This document shows, one piece after another, positions 18,532 through 28,509 of a DNA stretch of 64,000 nucleotides. The stretch covers positions 496,001 through 560,000 of the forward strand of contig NZ_JAZHSB010000001.1 of NCBI RefSeq assembly GCF_036924715.1, written 5' to 3'. The translations under genes and the position numbers were made by a program. The DNA is from Bradyrhizobium sp. AZCC 1721. Lineage in GTDB: Bacteria > Pseudomonadota > Alphaproteobacteria > Rhizobiales > Xanthobacteraceae. How positions within the stretch are numbered: position 1 is the stretch's first letter; each line of letters opens with the position of its first letter. The notes beneath the pieces are model-generated. The model saw only the letters and a list, made by a program, of their open reading frames with translations, made no database searches and had not been told where the DNA came from.

Positions 18532-19341
18532 TTATATGGGAGCCCGGTGGCTGTCCACAACCCGCGCGAATACCAGCACGTCGACCTGCGCGGCCTTGGC
18601 GCGCAGTAGCGCCCGAGCGCAAGCGTCGGTCGTGGCGCCTGACGTCAGCACGTCGTCGATCAGGATGACGCGGCGGCCCTGGACGTCGGCCGCGCGGTCG
18701 GCGGCGACCTTGAAGGCGCCCTGCACATTGCTGGCGCGCTGCGGTCGGGACAGCCCGATCTGCTGCTCGGTCGCGCGAATGCGGCGAAGCGCCTCAGAGG
18801 CCAGTTTGACGCCGGTTTGACGTGAAATCACCCGCGCCAGCGCGCCGGATTGGTTGTAGCGGCGGCTCCAACCGCGCCGCCAGTGCAGGGGAACTGGGAC
18901 CAGCACGTCGGCCTCATCAAGCAATTCCTTGCCCGCACGGGCCATCCAGCGGCCCATCGCGGGCGCCAGATCGGTGCGATCCTGGTACTTCAGCGCATGA
19001 ACCAGGGTTCGCGCGACGTCGTCATAGCGCACCGCGGCGCGGGCGCGCTGGTAGGCCGGCGGATTGGCGATCGCCTCCATCGACAGCAGTTCGGGGCCGG
19101 GATCATAGACGAAGGGGATGCCGAGTCGCGGACAGAACGGTGGTGCGATGAACGACAGTTTCGCCCAGCATGCCGCGCAAACGCCCTCGCCATGAACCGG
19201 TTCGCGGCAGGAAACGCACTGCGTCGGCAGTGCGATGTCGAGCGCGAGCCGCGGCAGATGCGCGAATGCGTCGCGGCAGGCGCCGAGCGCGCCGCGAAGC
19301 TGGCTGGAAATGGAGCGTGATGGTGATGCCTCGGCGTCCAT
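18532..19341 (-). CDS. comF: ComF family phosphoribosyltransferase-like protein
   Basis: A 269-residue ComF/GntX-type protein linked in other bacteria to DNA uptake or utilisation of DNA as nutrient. An N-terminal double zinc-ribbon pattern (CVSC ... CAAC, about residues 40-63) precedes a type I phosphoribosyltransferase fold. That fold has LVPVPLHWRRGWSRRYNQSGALA (about 150-172) and the PRPP loop VILIDDVLTSGAT (about 226-238). It is followed after 43 bases by grxC on the same strand and diverges from a methyltransferase at 19419. Confidence 0.9.
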   Translation of the reverse strand: MDAEASPSRSISSQLRGALGACRDAFAHLPRLALDIALPTQCVSCREPVHGEGVCAACWAKLSFIAPPFCPRLGIPFVYDPGPELLSMEAIANPPAYQRARAAVRYDDVARTLVHALKYQDRTDLAPAMGRWMARAGKELLDEADVLVPVPLHWRRGWSRRYNQSGALARVISRQTGVKLASEALRRIRATEQQIGLSRPQRASNVQGAFKVAADRAADVQGRRVILIDDVLTSGATTDACARALLRAKAAQVDVLVFARVVDSHRAPI

Positions 19342-19418
19342 GGCGTGAGGCTAGCGCCGTGTCGCGTGCGGCTCAAGCACGGCATTGCCAGAGATAGGCA
19401 GCCAGCGTACCAACCGGC

Positions 19419-20264
19419 ATGGCTTCGAACCCGGCCAGCGCGCCCATCCTGTTCGACCGTGCGCTCTTGCGCGCGCGGCTTGACCGCGCGCGGCGCGGCG
19501 GGCCGGCGACATTCCTGCTCGATCGTATCAGGGAAGATTTCGAAGAGCGGCTGCAGGCGGTGACGCGAAGTTTTGCCGATGTGGCCGATATCTGGACGCC
19601 GGGCGAGCTCTTGCAAAAACCATTGGCCGATCGCTTCTCATCCATCACCCGCATCGATGTCGATCAATCCGAAACCCTGCACTTGCCCCCGCAATCGCTC
19701 GATCTCGCTGTTTCTGCGCTGGCGTTTCAGTTCGTCAACGATCTGCCCGGCGTGCTGGCGCAGATCCGCCGCGCGTTGAAGCCGGATGGGCTGTTGCTGG
19801 CGGCGATGATCGGGGGCGATACGCTGACGGAGCTCCGGCAGAGCTTTGCCGCGGCGGAAGCCGAATGCGAGGGCGGGGTATCGCCGCGCGTCGCGCCGTT
19901 TGCGGATTTGCGCGACATCGGCAGCCTGCTGCAGCGCGCAGGGCTCGCGCTGCCGGTCACCGACGTCGATCGCGTCGTGGTGCGCTACGACAGCGCGTTC
20001 GCGCTGATGGTTGATCTCAGGCGGATGGGTGCGACCAATTTTTTGATCGAACGGCGACGGACGCCGACCCGGCGCACCACCATGTTGCGGATGGCGCAGA
20101 TTTACGGCGAGCGCTTCGCCGATCCTGACGGCCGCATCCGCGCGACCTTCGACGTGATCTGGCTGTCCGGCTGGGCGCCGCATGAGAGCCAGCAGAAGCC
20201 GTTGAAGCCCGGCTCGGCGAAAGCAAGCCTGGAAGCGGCGGTGAAGAAAACTGCTCCCAAATAG
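19419..20264 (+). CDS. SAM-dependent methyltransferase, NDUFAF5/BioC-like
   Basis: A 281-residue methyltransferase-fold protein. The N-terminus PILFDRALLRARLDRARR, the block DLAVSALAFQFVNDLPGVLAQIRRALKPDGLLLAAMIGGDTLTELRQSFAAAEAECEGGVSPRVAPFADLRD (about 94-165) and the C-terminal TTMLRMAQIYGERFADPDGRIRATFDVIWLSGWAPHESQQKP match the family related to mitochondrial NDUFAF5. That human protein hydroxylates an Arg of complex I. The same role in bacteria is inference. The family is often next to comF and grxC, as here. Confidence 0.85.
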   Translation: MASNPASAPILFDRALLRARLDRARRGGPATFLLDRIREDFEERLQAVTRSFADVADIWTPGELLQKPLADRFSSITRIDVDQSETLHLPPQSLDLAVSALAFQFVNDLPGVLAQIRRALKPDGLLLAAMIGGDTLTELRQSFAAAEAECEGGVSPRVAPFADLRDIGSLLQRAGLALPVTDVDRVVVRYDSAFALMVDLRRMGATNFLIERRRTPTRRTTMLRMAQIYGERFADPDGRIRATFDVIWLSGWAPHESQQKPLKPGSAKASLEAAVKKTAPK

Positions 20265-20486
20265 ACAACCCAGGGCGGGATGAGATCAGGTTGGGCCGTG
20301 ACGACGGACCATTTTTCTTCTCGTGCCCCGGACGCAAGCAGCACGCGTGCGGCGAGCCGGCCCATTCTACTTTGCATGGGGTTGTTTTCGCGATTTTGTG
20401 TCTGGGCTCTGCGTGCCGCCGAAGAGGCGCTGCGCGGGGGTATTTGGAGGCGGCAAGTCCGGGCATGACGGCTGTGTATGTGGCCA

Positions 20487-20897
20487 CTACATCAGCAAAT
20501 CGATCAGATGCGGGATCAGCGGAATGTCTGCAGGCGGCATCGGGTAATCGCGCAGCTTGTTGGCGCGGACCCAGGCCAGTTGCTGGCCCTCGCGCGCTAT
20601 CACCATGCCTTCCCAGCGCCGGCAGATGTAGAGCGGCATCAGCAGATGAAAGCTGTCATAGGCGTGGCTCGCAAACGTCAGCGGCGCCAGACATGGCTCG
20701 CTGACGTCGATGCCGAGTTCCTCATGCAGTTCGCGGATCAAGGTCTGCTCCGGCCGCTCGCCGGGCTCGACCTTGCCGCCGGGAAATTCCCACAAGCCCG
20801 CGAGCGCCTTTCCTTCCGGGCGCTGCGCGATCAGCACGCGCTTGTCGGCATCGACGAGGGCGCAGGCGACCACGAGAGTAAGCTTGATGTCAGCCAT
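20487..20897 (-). CDS. mutT: 8-oxo-dGTP diphosphatase (Nudix hydrolase)
   Basis: Hydrolyses 8-oxo-dGTP to the monophosphate, preventing A:T to C:G mutations. The 136 residues hold a complete Nudix box, GGKVEPGERPEQTLIRELHEELGI (about 40-63), after LIAQRPEGKALAGLWEFP. The last part, YPMPPADIPLIPHLI, is the usual MutT tail. It lies 15 bases downstream of argJ on the same strand, the standard alphaproteobacterial pairing. Confidence 0.93.
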   Translation of the reverse strand: MADIKLTLVVACALVDADKRVLIAQRPEGKALAGLWEFPGGKVEPGERPEQTLIRELHEELGIDVSEPCLAPLTFASHAYDSFHLLMPLYICRRWEGMVIAREGQQLAWVRANKLRDYPMPPADIPLIPHLIDLLM

Positions 20898-20912
20898 GCG
20901 CCGCTTTCTCGC

Positions 20913-22154
20913 TTACGACCGGTAGTCGCCGTTAATCGCGACATATTCCTTGGTGAGGTCGCAGGTCAGCACACGGTCGCGGCCCTTGCCGAGGCCAAGC
21001 GCAACCTTGATCTGGATCTTCGGGTTCTTCATCACCTCGGAAACCTCCGCCTCGTTGTAGGACGGATCGCGTGCGCCGCTCTTGGCGACGCGAATGCCGT
21101 TGAACGAGATCGAAAGCTTGTCGCGGTTGGCGGGCTCGCCGGCCTTGCCGACCGCCATCACCACACGGCCCCAATTGGCATCCTCGCCAGCGATCGCCGT
21201 CTTCACCAGCGGCGAATTCGCGATCGACATGGCGATCTTGCGCGCGGAGTTCTTGGTGGTCGCGCCTTCGACGATAACCTCGACCAGCTTGCGCGCGCCT
21301 TCGCCGTCGCGGGCCACCTGCTCGGCAAGGTCGGCCAGCACACCTTGGAAGGCCTTGGCAAACGCCTTGAGGCGCGGATCGCTGGCGCGGCTGATCGTTG
21401 GCGCGCCATCGTCGGCGGCCGCGCCGGTGGCGAAGGCCAGCAGCGTATCCGAGGTCGAGGTGTCGCTGTCGATGGTGATGGCGTTGAAAGTGTCCTCGAC
21501 GCCGCTCTTGAGCAGCGACTGCAGCACGGCGGACGACAGCGGCGCATCGGTGAACACGAAGGATAGCATGGTCGCCATGTCGGGCGCGATCATGCCGGCG
21601 CCCTTGGCCATGCCGTTGATCGTGACCTTGGCCTTGCCGAGCTTCACTGTGGCGGTTGCGACCTTCGGAAAGGTATCGGTTGTCATGATGGCCTTCGCCG
21701 CGTCCATCCAGTGGTCGGGCGTGGCGGCATCCGCCAACGTCGCCAGCACACCGTCGAACTTGGTGGCGTCGAGCGGCTCGCCGATCACGCCGGTGGAGGC
21801 GAGGAACACGTCGCCGGTGGTGCAGCCAACCGCCTTCGCGGCGGTTTGCGCGGTCAGCGCCGTCGACTGCTTGCCGGTCTTGCCGGTGAATGCGTTGGCA
21901 TTGCCGGAATTCACCACCAGCGCGCGGGCTTGTCCCCGGCCGAGCTTGGCGCGGCACCATTCCACCGGCGCGGACGGGCATTTCGATTTGGTGAACACGC
22001 CGGCGACCGTGGTGCCCTTGTCCATGACGGCGAGCAGCACGTCGGTTCGCCCCTTGTAGCGGATGCCGGCGGCGGCGGTGGCGAGCTTCACACCCGCAAT
22101 CGCGGGCATCTCGGGAACATCGGTCGGGGCGAGGGGGGAAACGGTGGCGGACAT
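20913..22154 (-). CDS. argJ: Bifunctional glutamate N-acetyltransferase / amino-acid acetyltransferase
   Basis: Transfers the acetyl group from N-acetylornithine to glutamate (and can use acetyl-CoA), making the arginine acetyl cycle self-sustaining. The 413 residues contain the autocleavage site [12 protein letters not shown] (about 177-188), where Thr becomes the N-terminal nucleophile of the beta chain. [10 protein letters not shown] and DSDTSTSDT are also family motifs. The start ATG at 22152-22154 ([19 protein letters not shown]) has AAGAAGG upstream; the frame runs 29 codons further without conservation. It precedes mutT by 15 bases. Confidence 0.94.
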   Translation of the reverse strand: MSATVSPLAPTDVPEMPAIAGVKLATAAAGIRYKGRTDVLLAVMDKGTTVAGVFTKSKCPSAPVEWCRAKLGRGQARALVVNSGNANAFTGKTGKQSTALTAQTAAKAVGCTTGDVFLASTGVIGEPLDATKFDGVLATLADAATPDHWMDAAKAIMTTDTFPKVATATVKLGKAKVTINGMAKGAGMIAPDMATMLSFVFTDAPLSSAVLQSLLKSGVEDTFNAITIDSDTSTSDTLLAFATGAAADDGAPTISRASDPRLKAFAKAFQGVLADLAEQVARDGEGARKLVEVIVEGATTKNSARKIAMSIANSPLVKTAIAGEDANWGRVVMAVGKAGEPANRDKLSISFNGIRVAKSGARDPSYNEAEVSEVMKNPKIQIKVALGLGKGRDRVLTCDLTKEYVAINGDYRS

Positions 22155-22245
22155 GCGAGCACCTTCTTCAACCAGATCAACCATCGCCGGACCTGCGCCG
22201 GCATCGACGTCTTCAGGGCCTGACAACCGGTCCCCGGACATGGAA

Positions 22246-22270
22246 CGGCCGGGCGCTTCGGCCCGGCCAT
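22246..22270. terminator. Strong GC hairpin between the parvulin gene and argJ
   Basis: GGCCGGGC (22247-22254) and GCCCGGCC (22261-22268) form an 8-bp perfect stem with loop GCTTCG, framed by ATGG/CCAT. It lacks a clear T-run on the minus strand. It resembles one arm of the family C repeats, so it may be a repeat remnant as well as a terminator of the parvulin transcript. Confidence 0.5.
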
Positions 22271-22315
22271 GACGATGGTAGATACTATCGGTCTCGAAGA
22301 AGTGACAGCGATTTT

Positions 22316-23236
22316 TTACTTCTTCGTCGGCGCCATCTTGGAATCCGAGGGCTTTGCTGCATCCGGCTTGGTGGCCTCGGCCGGCTTATCCATGCGCTCG
22401 ACCTTGGCGGCCTCGCGCAGCTTGGCGACGTATTCGGCCTGCGCCTTGCGCGTCACATAGGTTTCGATCTGGGCCTTGACCTGCTCGAACTCGGGCGCCT
22501 TGCGGGCGCGCTTTTCCTCGACCTTGATGAGGTGCCAGCCGAATTGCGACTTGACGGGGTCGGAAATCTTGCCGGGTTCGAGCGTGAAGGCGACGGCGGA
22601 GAATTCCGGCACCATCTGTTCCTTGGTGAAGAAGCCGAGATCGCCGCCATCGGAGGCGCCGGGGTCCTTGGACTTCTTCTTTGCCAGTTCGGCGAAGTCG
22701 CCGCCCTTCTTCAGCTCTTCCGCGATCGCCTTGGCCTCATCCTCGGTCTCGACCAGGATGTGCCGGGCGTGGACTTCCATTTCCCCCGTGATCTGCTTGG
22801 CGGCCTCCTCATAGACCTGCTTCATGGCCGCTTCGCTGGTCGCGGCCTTGCCCTCGGTGGCGAGCAGGCTGTCCATCAGCAGGCGGCTGCGCGTGAACGC
22901 CAGGCGCTTCTTGAAGTCTTCGGAATTCTCGACCTTCTTTTCCTCGGCGGCCTTGGCGACGATCTTCAGGTCGATCAGGAAGGCCAGCACGTTGTCCTTC
23001 TTGGTCGCCGGGTCCATTTGCGCGAGGCTGGGGCCGAGTTCCTCTTCCGCGAGCGCGACGTCGCTCTGGCGGATCTCCGCGCCGTTAACCTTGGCAAGAA
23101 CGGGGTTGTCCTGGGCGCGAACCGGCAGGCCGGCGGCAAGAACCGCAGCCAGACAGGCCATTACGGCCAAAGAACCCCGTGAGCAGGCCGTGCCGAAGCG
23201 CAGGCCGGTTTTCGTTTCCGGGAACGAGGTGGTCAT
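22316..23236 (-). CDS. Periplasmic peptidyl-prolyl cis-trans isomerase, parvulin type
   Basis: A 306-residue exported foldase. An N-terminal signal segment ([21 protein letters not shown], about 22-42) precedes a SurA-like N-domain. The parvulin domain follows: [89 protein letters not shown] (about 154-242). The tail is Lys/Pro/Ala-rich. The start ATG at 23234-23236 places the signal peptide correctly; the 39-codon upstream extension has no matching features. It diverges from secA, so folding helper and translocase ATPase flank one intergenic region. Confidence 0.9.
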   Translation of the reverse strand: MTTSFPETKTGLRFGTACSRGSLAVMACLAAVLAAGLPVRAQDNPVLAKVNGAEIRQSDVALAEEELGPSLAQMDPATKKDNVLAFLIDLKIVAKAAEEKKVENSEDFKKRLAFTRSRLLMDSLLATEGKAATSEAAMKQVYEEAAKQITGEMEVHARHILVETEDEAKAIAEELKKGGDFAELAKKKSKDPGASDGGDLGFFTKEQMVPEFSAVAFTLEPGKISDPVKSQFGWHLIKVEEKRARKAPEFEQVKAQIETYVTRKAQAEYVAKLREAAKVERMDKPAEATKPDAAKPSDSKMAPTKK

Positions 23237-23581
23237 GGAAAATCCTTGTCTTGAAGAGGGGCGCCAAAGGCGGCGGGACACTCGCCCAATCATGCGGCCT
23301 TGGCAACGCGAAAAGTCTGTCAAAATGATGAATTCCTTGACATATGGACCCACGTTGACAAGGCCCGAACCCGGCCATATCTGTGCCGGATCGTACAGCG
23401 GCGATAGCGCTTATTTTGCTGCGTTTTTTGCCGTTGAACCTTGGATTGCTTAATTCCCACTCATTAGGCGGATGACGCCCCGGAACGGGGTATTTGCCGC
23501 CGTGCGTCACGGTGAGTTGATAGGCAACTTGGTGGTCCATCACGGCTTGCAACGCAAGTAACGGCAAAGGCAGGAATTGGC
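23237..23581. other. Divergent regulatory region between the parvulin gene and secA
   Basis: About 345 bases with no convincing gene. A candidate secA promoter is noted separately. The stretch GGCGGATGACGCCCCGGAACGGGGTATTTGCCGCC, around 23467-23500, contains CCCCGGAACGGGG, a small hairpin in the likely secA leader. No known riboswitch or leader peptide was recognised. Confidence 0.5.
23355..23382 (+). promoter_or_regulatory. Candidate sigma-70-type promoter for secA
   Basis: A perfect TTGACA (23355-23360) is followed after 16 bases by ATATCT (23377-23382), about 200 bases before the secA start. An overlapping TTGACA at 23337-23342 has no good -10 partner. The prediction rests on hexamers only. 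Confidence 0.35.
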
Positions 23582-26419
23582 ATGATCGGCGCGCTCGCCC
23601 GCAAGTTTTTCGGCTCCGCCAACGACCGGCGGGTGAAGGGATATCAATCCCGCGTCAACGCCATCAACGCGCTTGAGCCCGAGCTCGCGAAACTCTCGGA
23701 TGAGGCGCTGAAAGCCCGCACCGCCGAATTCCGCCAGCAGCTCGCCGACGGCAAGACGCTCGACGACATTCTGGTTCCAGCCTTCGCGACCGTCCGCGAG
23801 GCCGCCAAGCGCACCCTCGGCCAGCGGCATTTCGACGTCCAGTTGATCGGCGGCATGGTGCTGCACGAGGGCGACATCGCCGAGATGAAGACCGGCGAAG
23901 GCAAGACGCTGGTGGCGACGCTCGCGGTCTATCTCAACGCGCTGGCCGGCCGGGGCGTCCACGTCGTCACCGTCAACGACTATCTCGCCCGCCGCGACAG
24001 CGAATGGATGGGCCAGATCTACAATTTCCTCGGCTTGACCGTTGGCGTCATTGTTCATGGTCTCGATGATGGCGAGCGCAAGGAAGCCTATTCGCGCGAC
24101 ATCACCTACGGCACCAACAACGAATACGGTTTCGACTATCTGCGCGACAACATGAAGTACCGGCTGGAGGACATGGTCCAGCGCGGCCATTTCTACGCCA
24201 TCGTCGACGAAGTCGACTCGATCCTGATCGACGAGGCGCGCACGCCGCTGATCATCTCCGGCCCGCTCGACGACCGCTCGGATTTCTACAACACCATCGA
24301 CACCTTCTTCCCCAAGCTCGACAAGACCGACTACGAGGTCGACGAGAAGCAGCGCACGGTGACGCTGACCGAAGCCGGTATGGAGAAGATCGAGACGCTG
24401 CTGCGCGATGCCGGCCAGCTCAAGGGCGAGTCGCTCTACGACGTGGAGAACGTCTCGGTCGTGCACCACATCAACCAGGCGCTGCGGGCGCATTCGCTGT
24501 TCACCCGCGACAAGGACTACATCGTCCGCGACGGCGAAGTCATCATCATCGACGAGTTCACCGGCCGCATGATGCCGGGACGGCGCTACTCGGAAGGCCT
24601 GCACCAGGCGCTGGAAGCCAAGGAGCACGTTCAGGTCCAGCCGGAAAACCAGACGCTGGCCTCGATCACGTTCCAGAACTATTTCCGGATGTACGAAAAG
24701 CTCGCGGGCATGACCGGTACGGCTGCGACCGAAGCCGACGAATTGTTCGACATCTACAAGCTCGAGGTCGTCGAAATCCCGACCAATCTGCCGGTGGCGC
24801 GTCTCGACGAGGACGACGAGGTCTACCGCACCCAGACCGAGAAATACGCCGCCATCCTGGCCGAGATCGAGCGCGCCAATGCGCGGCTGCAGCCGGTGCT
24901 GGTCGGCACCGCCTCGATCGAAAAGTCGGAAGTGCTGGCCGACTATCTGAAGAAGCACGGCTACAAGCAGATCGATTTCGGCAACGACGTCGCGCTGGAG
25001 AAGCTCTATGCCGCCGCGCGCGCCGGCAAGCCGGCAAAACTGTTTGCGGTGCTGAACGCGCGCTTCCACGAGCAGGAAGCCTATATCGTTGCCGAGGCCG
25101 GCGTGCCCGGCGCGATCACGATCGCGACCAACATGGCCGGCCGCGGTACCGACATCAAGCTCGGCGGCTCGCTCGAGATGCGGATCCTTCAGGAGACCGC
25201 CGACATCACCGACGAGGCCGAGAAGGCCAAAAAGATCGAACAGATCAAGGCCGACATCGAGCGCTTCCGCGAGATCGTGCTGAAGGCCGAGGAAGTGGTG
25301 GAGCTCGAGCCTGCCAAGGGCTCAAAGGCGGCCAAGACCGTGACCAAGCCCGGCGGGCTCTACATCATGGGCTCGGAGCGTCATGAATCCCGGCGCATCG
25401 ACAACCAGCTCCGCGGCCGCTCCGGCCGCCAGGGCGACCCCGGCCGCTCGAAATTCTTCCTGTCGCTGGAAGACGATCTGATGCGGATCTTCGGCTCCGA
25501 CCGGCTCGACACCATGCTGCAGCGGCTTGGCCTGAAGGAGGGCGAGGCCATCATCCATCCCTGGATCAACAAGGCGCTGGAGAAGGCGCAGCAGAAGGTC
25601 GAGGCGCGCAACTTCGATATCCGCAAGAATCTGCTCAAGTTCGACAACGTGCAGAACGACCAGCGCAAGGTGATCTTCGACCAGCGCGTCGAGCTGATGA
25701 GGAGCGACAGCGTGGCCGAAATGGTCACGGACATGCGTCACGACTTCATCGACGACATCGTCGCCAAGCACGTGCCCGAGCATGCCTATGCCGAGCAGTG
25801 GGATGTCGCCGGCCTCAAGGAAGAATTGAAGCGCGTGCTTGACATCGACCTGCCGGTCGATGAATGGGCCAAGGAAGAAGGCATTGCCGACGAGGAACTG
25901 CTGACGCGGATCGAGCAGCGCGTCGACGAGCATATGGCGGCCAAGGTCGCGCAATGGGGCCCCGACGTGATGCGCTACGTCGAGAAAACTATCCTCTTGC
26001 AGACGCTCGACCACCTCTGGCGCGAGCACCTGATCATGCTCGATCATCTGCGTCAGGTGATCGGCCTGCGCGGCTATGGCCAGCGCGATCCCTTGCAGGA
26101 GTACAAATCGGAAGCCTTCGGCCTGTATGAGGCAATGACCGCGCATCTGCGCGAGGCGGTGACGGCGCAATTGATGCGCGTCGAGATCGTGCCGCCGGAA
26201 GAGCAGCAGCCGGTGCTGCCGGCGATGGAAGCGCACAAGTTCGATCCCAATACCGGCGAAGACGAGATGGCCTTTGCCAACGCCTCGCTGGTGCCCCAGG
26301 CTCCGGCGGCCGATCGCGATCCGAAAAACCCCGCAAGCTGGGGCAAGGTCGGCCGTAACGAGGATTGCCCTTGCGGAAGCGGCAAGAAGTACAAGCACTG
26401 CCACGGCAAGTACGCTTGA
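23582..26419 (+). CDS. secA: Preprotein translocase ATPase SecA
   Basis: The motor of the Sec translocon, pushing unfolded preproteins through SecYEG. The 945 residues carry Walker A in [15 protein letters not shown] (about 101-115), the DEAD-type box [20 protein letters not shown] (about 206-225), the preprotein cross-linking domain, GTDIKLGG and the helicase C motif [16 protein letters not shown] (about 604-619). A C-terminal zinc-binding SEC-C motif ([14 protein letters not shown], about 928-941) provides the SecB/lipid contact. ATG 23582 is preceded by CAGGAATTGGC. Confidence 0.98.
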   Translation: MIGALARKFFGSANDRRVKGYQSRVNAINALEPELAKLSDEALKARTAEFRQQLADGKTLDDILVPAFATVREAAKRTLGQRHFDVQLIGGMVLHEGDIAEMKTGEGKTLVATLAVYLNALAGRGVHVVTVNDYLARRDSEWMGQIYNFLGLTVGVIVHGLDDGERKEAYSRDITYGTNNEYGFDYLRDNMKYRLEDMVQRGHFYAIVDEVDSILIDEARTPLIISGPLDDRSDFYNTIDTFFPKLDKTDYEVDEKQRTVTLTEAGMEKIETLLRDAGQLKGESLYDVENVSVVHHINQALRAHSLFTRDKDYIVRDGEVIIIDEFTGRMMPGRRYSEGLHQALEAKEHVQVQPENQTLASITFQNYFRMYEKLAGMTGTAATEADELFDIYKLEVVEIPTNLPVARLDEDDEVYRTQTEKYAAILAEIERANARLQPVLVGTASIEKSEVLADYLKKHGYKQIDFGNDVALEKLYAAARAGKPAKLFAVLNARFHEQEAYIVAEAGVPGAITIATNMAGRGTDIKLGGSLEMRILQETADITDEAEKAKKIEQIKADIERFREIVLKAEEVVELEPAKGSKAAKTVTKPGGLYIMGSERHESRRIDNQLRGRSGRQGDPGRSKFFLSLEDDLMRIFGSDRLDTMLQRLGLKEGEAIIHPWINKALEKAQQKVEARNFDIRKNLLKFDNVQNDQRKVIFDQRVELMRSDSVAEMVTDMRHDFIDDIVAKHVPEHAYAEQWDVAGLKEELKRVLDIDLPVDEWAKEEGIADEELLTRIEQRVDEHMAAKVAQWGPDVMRYVEKTILLQTLDHLWREHLIMLDHLRQVIGLRGYGQRDPLQEYKSEAFGLYEAMTAHLREAVTAQLMRVEIVPPEEQQPVLPAMEAHKFDPNTGEDEMAFANASLVPQAPAADRDPKNPASWGKVGRNEDCPCGSGKKYKHCHGKYA

Positions 26420-26545
26420 GCGCAACGCAGCGCGGCTTCCGCACATGCAAATGTCTCGGAGTACCGGACGCCTCGCCTTCGCGGGCGATGACGATCAAAT
26501 GCGTACGCGAATTTAGCTGACCGCTGCGAAGGCGCGGATCATCCT

Positions 26546-27034
26546 CTAGTTCGAGCTGTCGATCAGGCTCTCGAGCAGGCGCTTGAGCTCGTTGGTCGAT
26601 TTGTCGCCATAGCTCTCGACGATGTGCTCTTCCTGGCTCACCGCCAGCGAGTTCAGCCGCTTGCTCAGCGCCTTGCCGCGGTCGGATACGAACATCAGGA
26701 CCTTGCGGCGGTCCTTGGGGTCCTGAACGCGGTAGACCAGCGCGTCTGACACCATGCGGTCGACCATCTTGGTCAGCGTGGGATGGTTGAGCAGCACCGC
26801 GTCCGCAAGCTCGCCCATCGAATGGCCGTTGCCGTCGGACAGAACTTTAAGGATGCGCCATTGCTCGACAGGTACGCCTTCCTTGCTCAAGCGCATTTCT
26901 AGCTGCCGGTTGATCTCCCGGTTGGCTTGCGCGAGCAAATAGGCGAGGTGTTCTGTGATGGGGGAATTGTCTTTCGGCGGTTTGGCCACGGCTGAAACTT
27001 CGTCTTGATCCGAATGTGAGTGAATGTCCGGCAA
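26546..27034 (-). CDS. MarR-family transcriptional regulator
   Basis: A 162-residue winged-helix regulator. VPVEQWRILKVLSDGNGHSMGELADAVLLNHPTLTKMVDRMVSDALVYRVQDPKDRRKVLMFVSDRGKAL (about 55-124) covers the recognition helix and the wing (DPKDRRK). No ATG occurs early in the frame. The first start is TTG at 27032-27034, and an in-frame GTG 16 codons later (AKPPKDNSPITEHLAYLL) is an alternative. It faces the amide-utilisation operon across an 81-base gap that holds a perfect 12-bp palindrome. Control of that operon and of itself is therefore likely but inferred. Confidence 0.87.
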   Translation of the reverse strand: MPDIHSHSDQDEVSAVAKPPKDNSPITEHLAYLLAQANREINRQLEMRLSKEGVPVEQWRILKVLSDGNGHSMGELADAVLLNHPTLTKMVDRMVSDALVYRVQDPKDRRKVLMFVSDRGKALSKRLNSLAVSQEEHIVESYGDKSTNELKRLLESLIDSSN

Positions 27035-27064
27035 CGAGTGCCGTTTCTATATGCACTTCAATTG

Positions 27065-27076
27065 TTGAATATTCAA
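27065..27076. promoter_or_regulatory. MarR-type operator palindrome TTGAATATTCAA
   Basis: A perfect 12-bp palindrome in an AT-rich stretch between the divergent MarR and AmiC-like genes. Length and composition suit MarR dimers, which favour AT-rich palindromes near their own promoters. It lies about 30 bases upstream of the MarR start and 40-100 bases upstream of the operon start. Confidence 0.55.
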
Positions 27077-27115
27077 TATTTTCCAATAAGCTATTTCTCC
27101 AACTAAGAAGGGCGG

Positions 27116-28354
27116 ATGCCGCGGCCGCCCGCGGGATGTGTTTTGGTCTGGTGCCAGACAGGAGTTGGCGTGCGTTCGACGGTAAACTTCCCGGCTTCCG
27201 GCGGCCCTACGTTTCCGCCGCAGTTGCTGTTTCGAAACCTGTCGGCGGCAGCGGATGATCGCGCCTTGTCGCCGGACGATCATGCCTTCTTCAGGCGGCG
27301 CGGCGCCGGGAACAGGCTTCGGATCGGGGGCTTCATATGCTGCACCGGCTCTCCCGGGGTTTGGGGCCCATCCGCCACGAGCAGTGCGCAGCTTGCGGTC
27401 GCGGAGATCAACAAGCGCGGCGGTATCCTTGGACGCGAGATCGAGCTTTCGATCTACGATGCAGGCGGGCCGCTCGACGACGTCCTGCGTCGCGCCGAGC
27501 AGGCAATCGGGTTCGACGAAGTCGATCTCATCGTTGGCTTGCACACCAGTGCAGTCCGCGTGGCTCTGCGCAAGATTACACGTGGCCGCGTGCCCTATGT
27601 CTACACCCCCGTTTACGAAGGCGGCGAACAGACGCCGGGCGTGATGGCGATCGGCGAGACGCCGCGCTGGCAGATCCGACCGTCGATCCATTGGCTCAGC
27701 GAGGTCAAGAAGGCCGCGCGCTGGTATCTGATAGGCAGCGACTATGTCTGGCCCTGGCAGTCGCATCGCGCGGTGAAGCGGTACATCAAGGAAGCCGGTG
27801 GCCACGTTGTCGGCGAGGAGTTCGTCCCGCTCGGTGAGGACAATCACGAGCCGCATCTGGCGCGCATCCGCGCCGCGCGGCCCGACGTTGTGCTGATCTC
27901 CCTGATCGGAACCGACAGCATCACCTTCAATCGCGCCTTCGGCGAATCCGGGCTCGCCGCCACCATGCTGCGGTTCGCCGGAGCGATGGACGAAACCGTG
28001 TTGCTCGGCATCGGCGCCGATAACAGCGAGAACCTGTTCTGCGCGTCCGGCTACTTCCCCTGTGTCGGCTCGCGCGCCAATGACGAATTCATGGGCGGCT
28101 ATCGCGCGATGTTCGGTCCGAATGCCCCGCCGATCGGCTCGCTCGGTCAATCGAACTATGAAGGGTTGCGATTTCTTGAAGCCGCGGCCAACCAGGCCGG
28201 CACGCTGGCGATGGCGCCCTTGTTCGCGGCGGGGCGCAATGTCGTTTATAGCGGCGCACGCGGACCGGTGATCGTCCGTGATGGTCGTGTTCGGATGCAG
28301 ATGTATCTCGCCGAGGCCGATGGCCTCGATTTCAAGGTGATCAAGGCAATCTAG
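27116..28354 (+). CDS. AmiC-like amide-binding protein of the periplasmic-binding-protein fold, no signal peptide
   Basis: A type I periplasmic-binding-protein fold of up to 412 residues. RIGGFICCTGSPGVWGPSATSSAQLAVAEINKRGGILGREIELSIYDAGG (about 73-122), PYVYTPVYEGGEQTPGVMAIGE, YLIGSDYVWPWQSHRAVKRYI and RAARPDVVLISLIGTDSITFNRAF follow the order of Pseudomonas AmiC, the amide sensor of the amidase operon, and of urea/amide ABC binding proteins. No signal peptide is visible from ATG 27116 or from the GTG at 27170, which has AGGAG 5 bases upstream. A cytosolic sensor is therefore favoured over an ABC receptor. No AmiR-like antiterminator partner is nearby. The amidase follows after 155 bases. 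Confidence 0.75.
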   Translation: MPRPPAGCVLVWCQTGVGVRSTVNFPASGGPTFPPQLLFRNLSAAADDRALSPDDHAFFRRRGAGNRLRIGGFICCTGSPGVWGPSATSSAQLAVAEINKRGGILGREIELSIYDAGGPLDDVLRRAEQAIGFDEVDLIVGLHTSAVRVALRKITRGRVPYVYTPVYEGGEQTPGVMAIGETPRWQIRPSIHWLSEVKKAARWYLIGSDYVWPWQSHRAVKRYIKEAGGHVVGEEFVPLGEDNHEPHLARIRAARPDVVLISLIGTDSITFNRAFGESGLAATMLRFAGAMDETVLLGIGADNSENLFCASGYFPCVGSRANDEFMGGYRAMFGPNAPPIGSLGQSNYEGLRFLEAAANQAGTLAMAPLFAAGRNVVYSGARGPVIVRDGRVRMQMYLAEADGLDFKVIKAI

Positions 28355-28509
28355 CAACGACGGAACAATCTTATTCAGTCGAAATCCGAAATAATGCTTG
28401 AAAAGGAAAATATTTCCGTTTTGGATACCTGCGCAAAGGCCACGGTTCGCACGCGATAAGCGGGCCGCCGGCTGCACGCCCAGGGATCAAAAAGCTTCAG
28501 GAGAGCGTC

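Noticed and set aside
23540..25069. 509-codon minus-strand frame across the start of secA
   Set aside because: Mirror frame of secA caused by high GC; no domain-like sequence, and it would cover the secA start.
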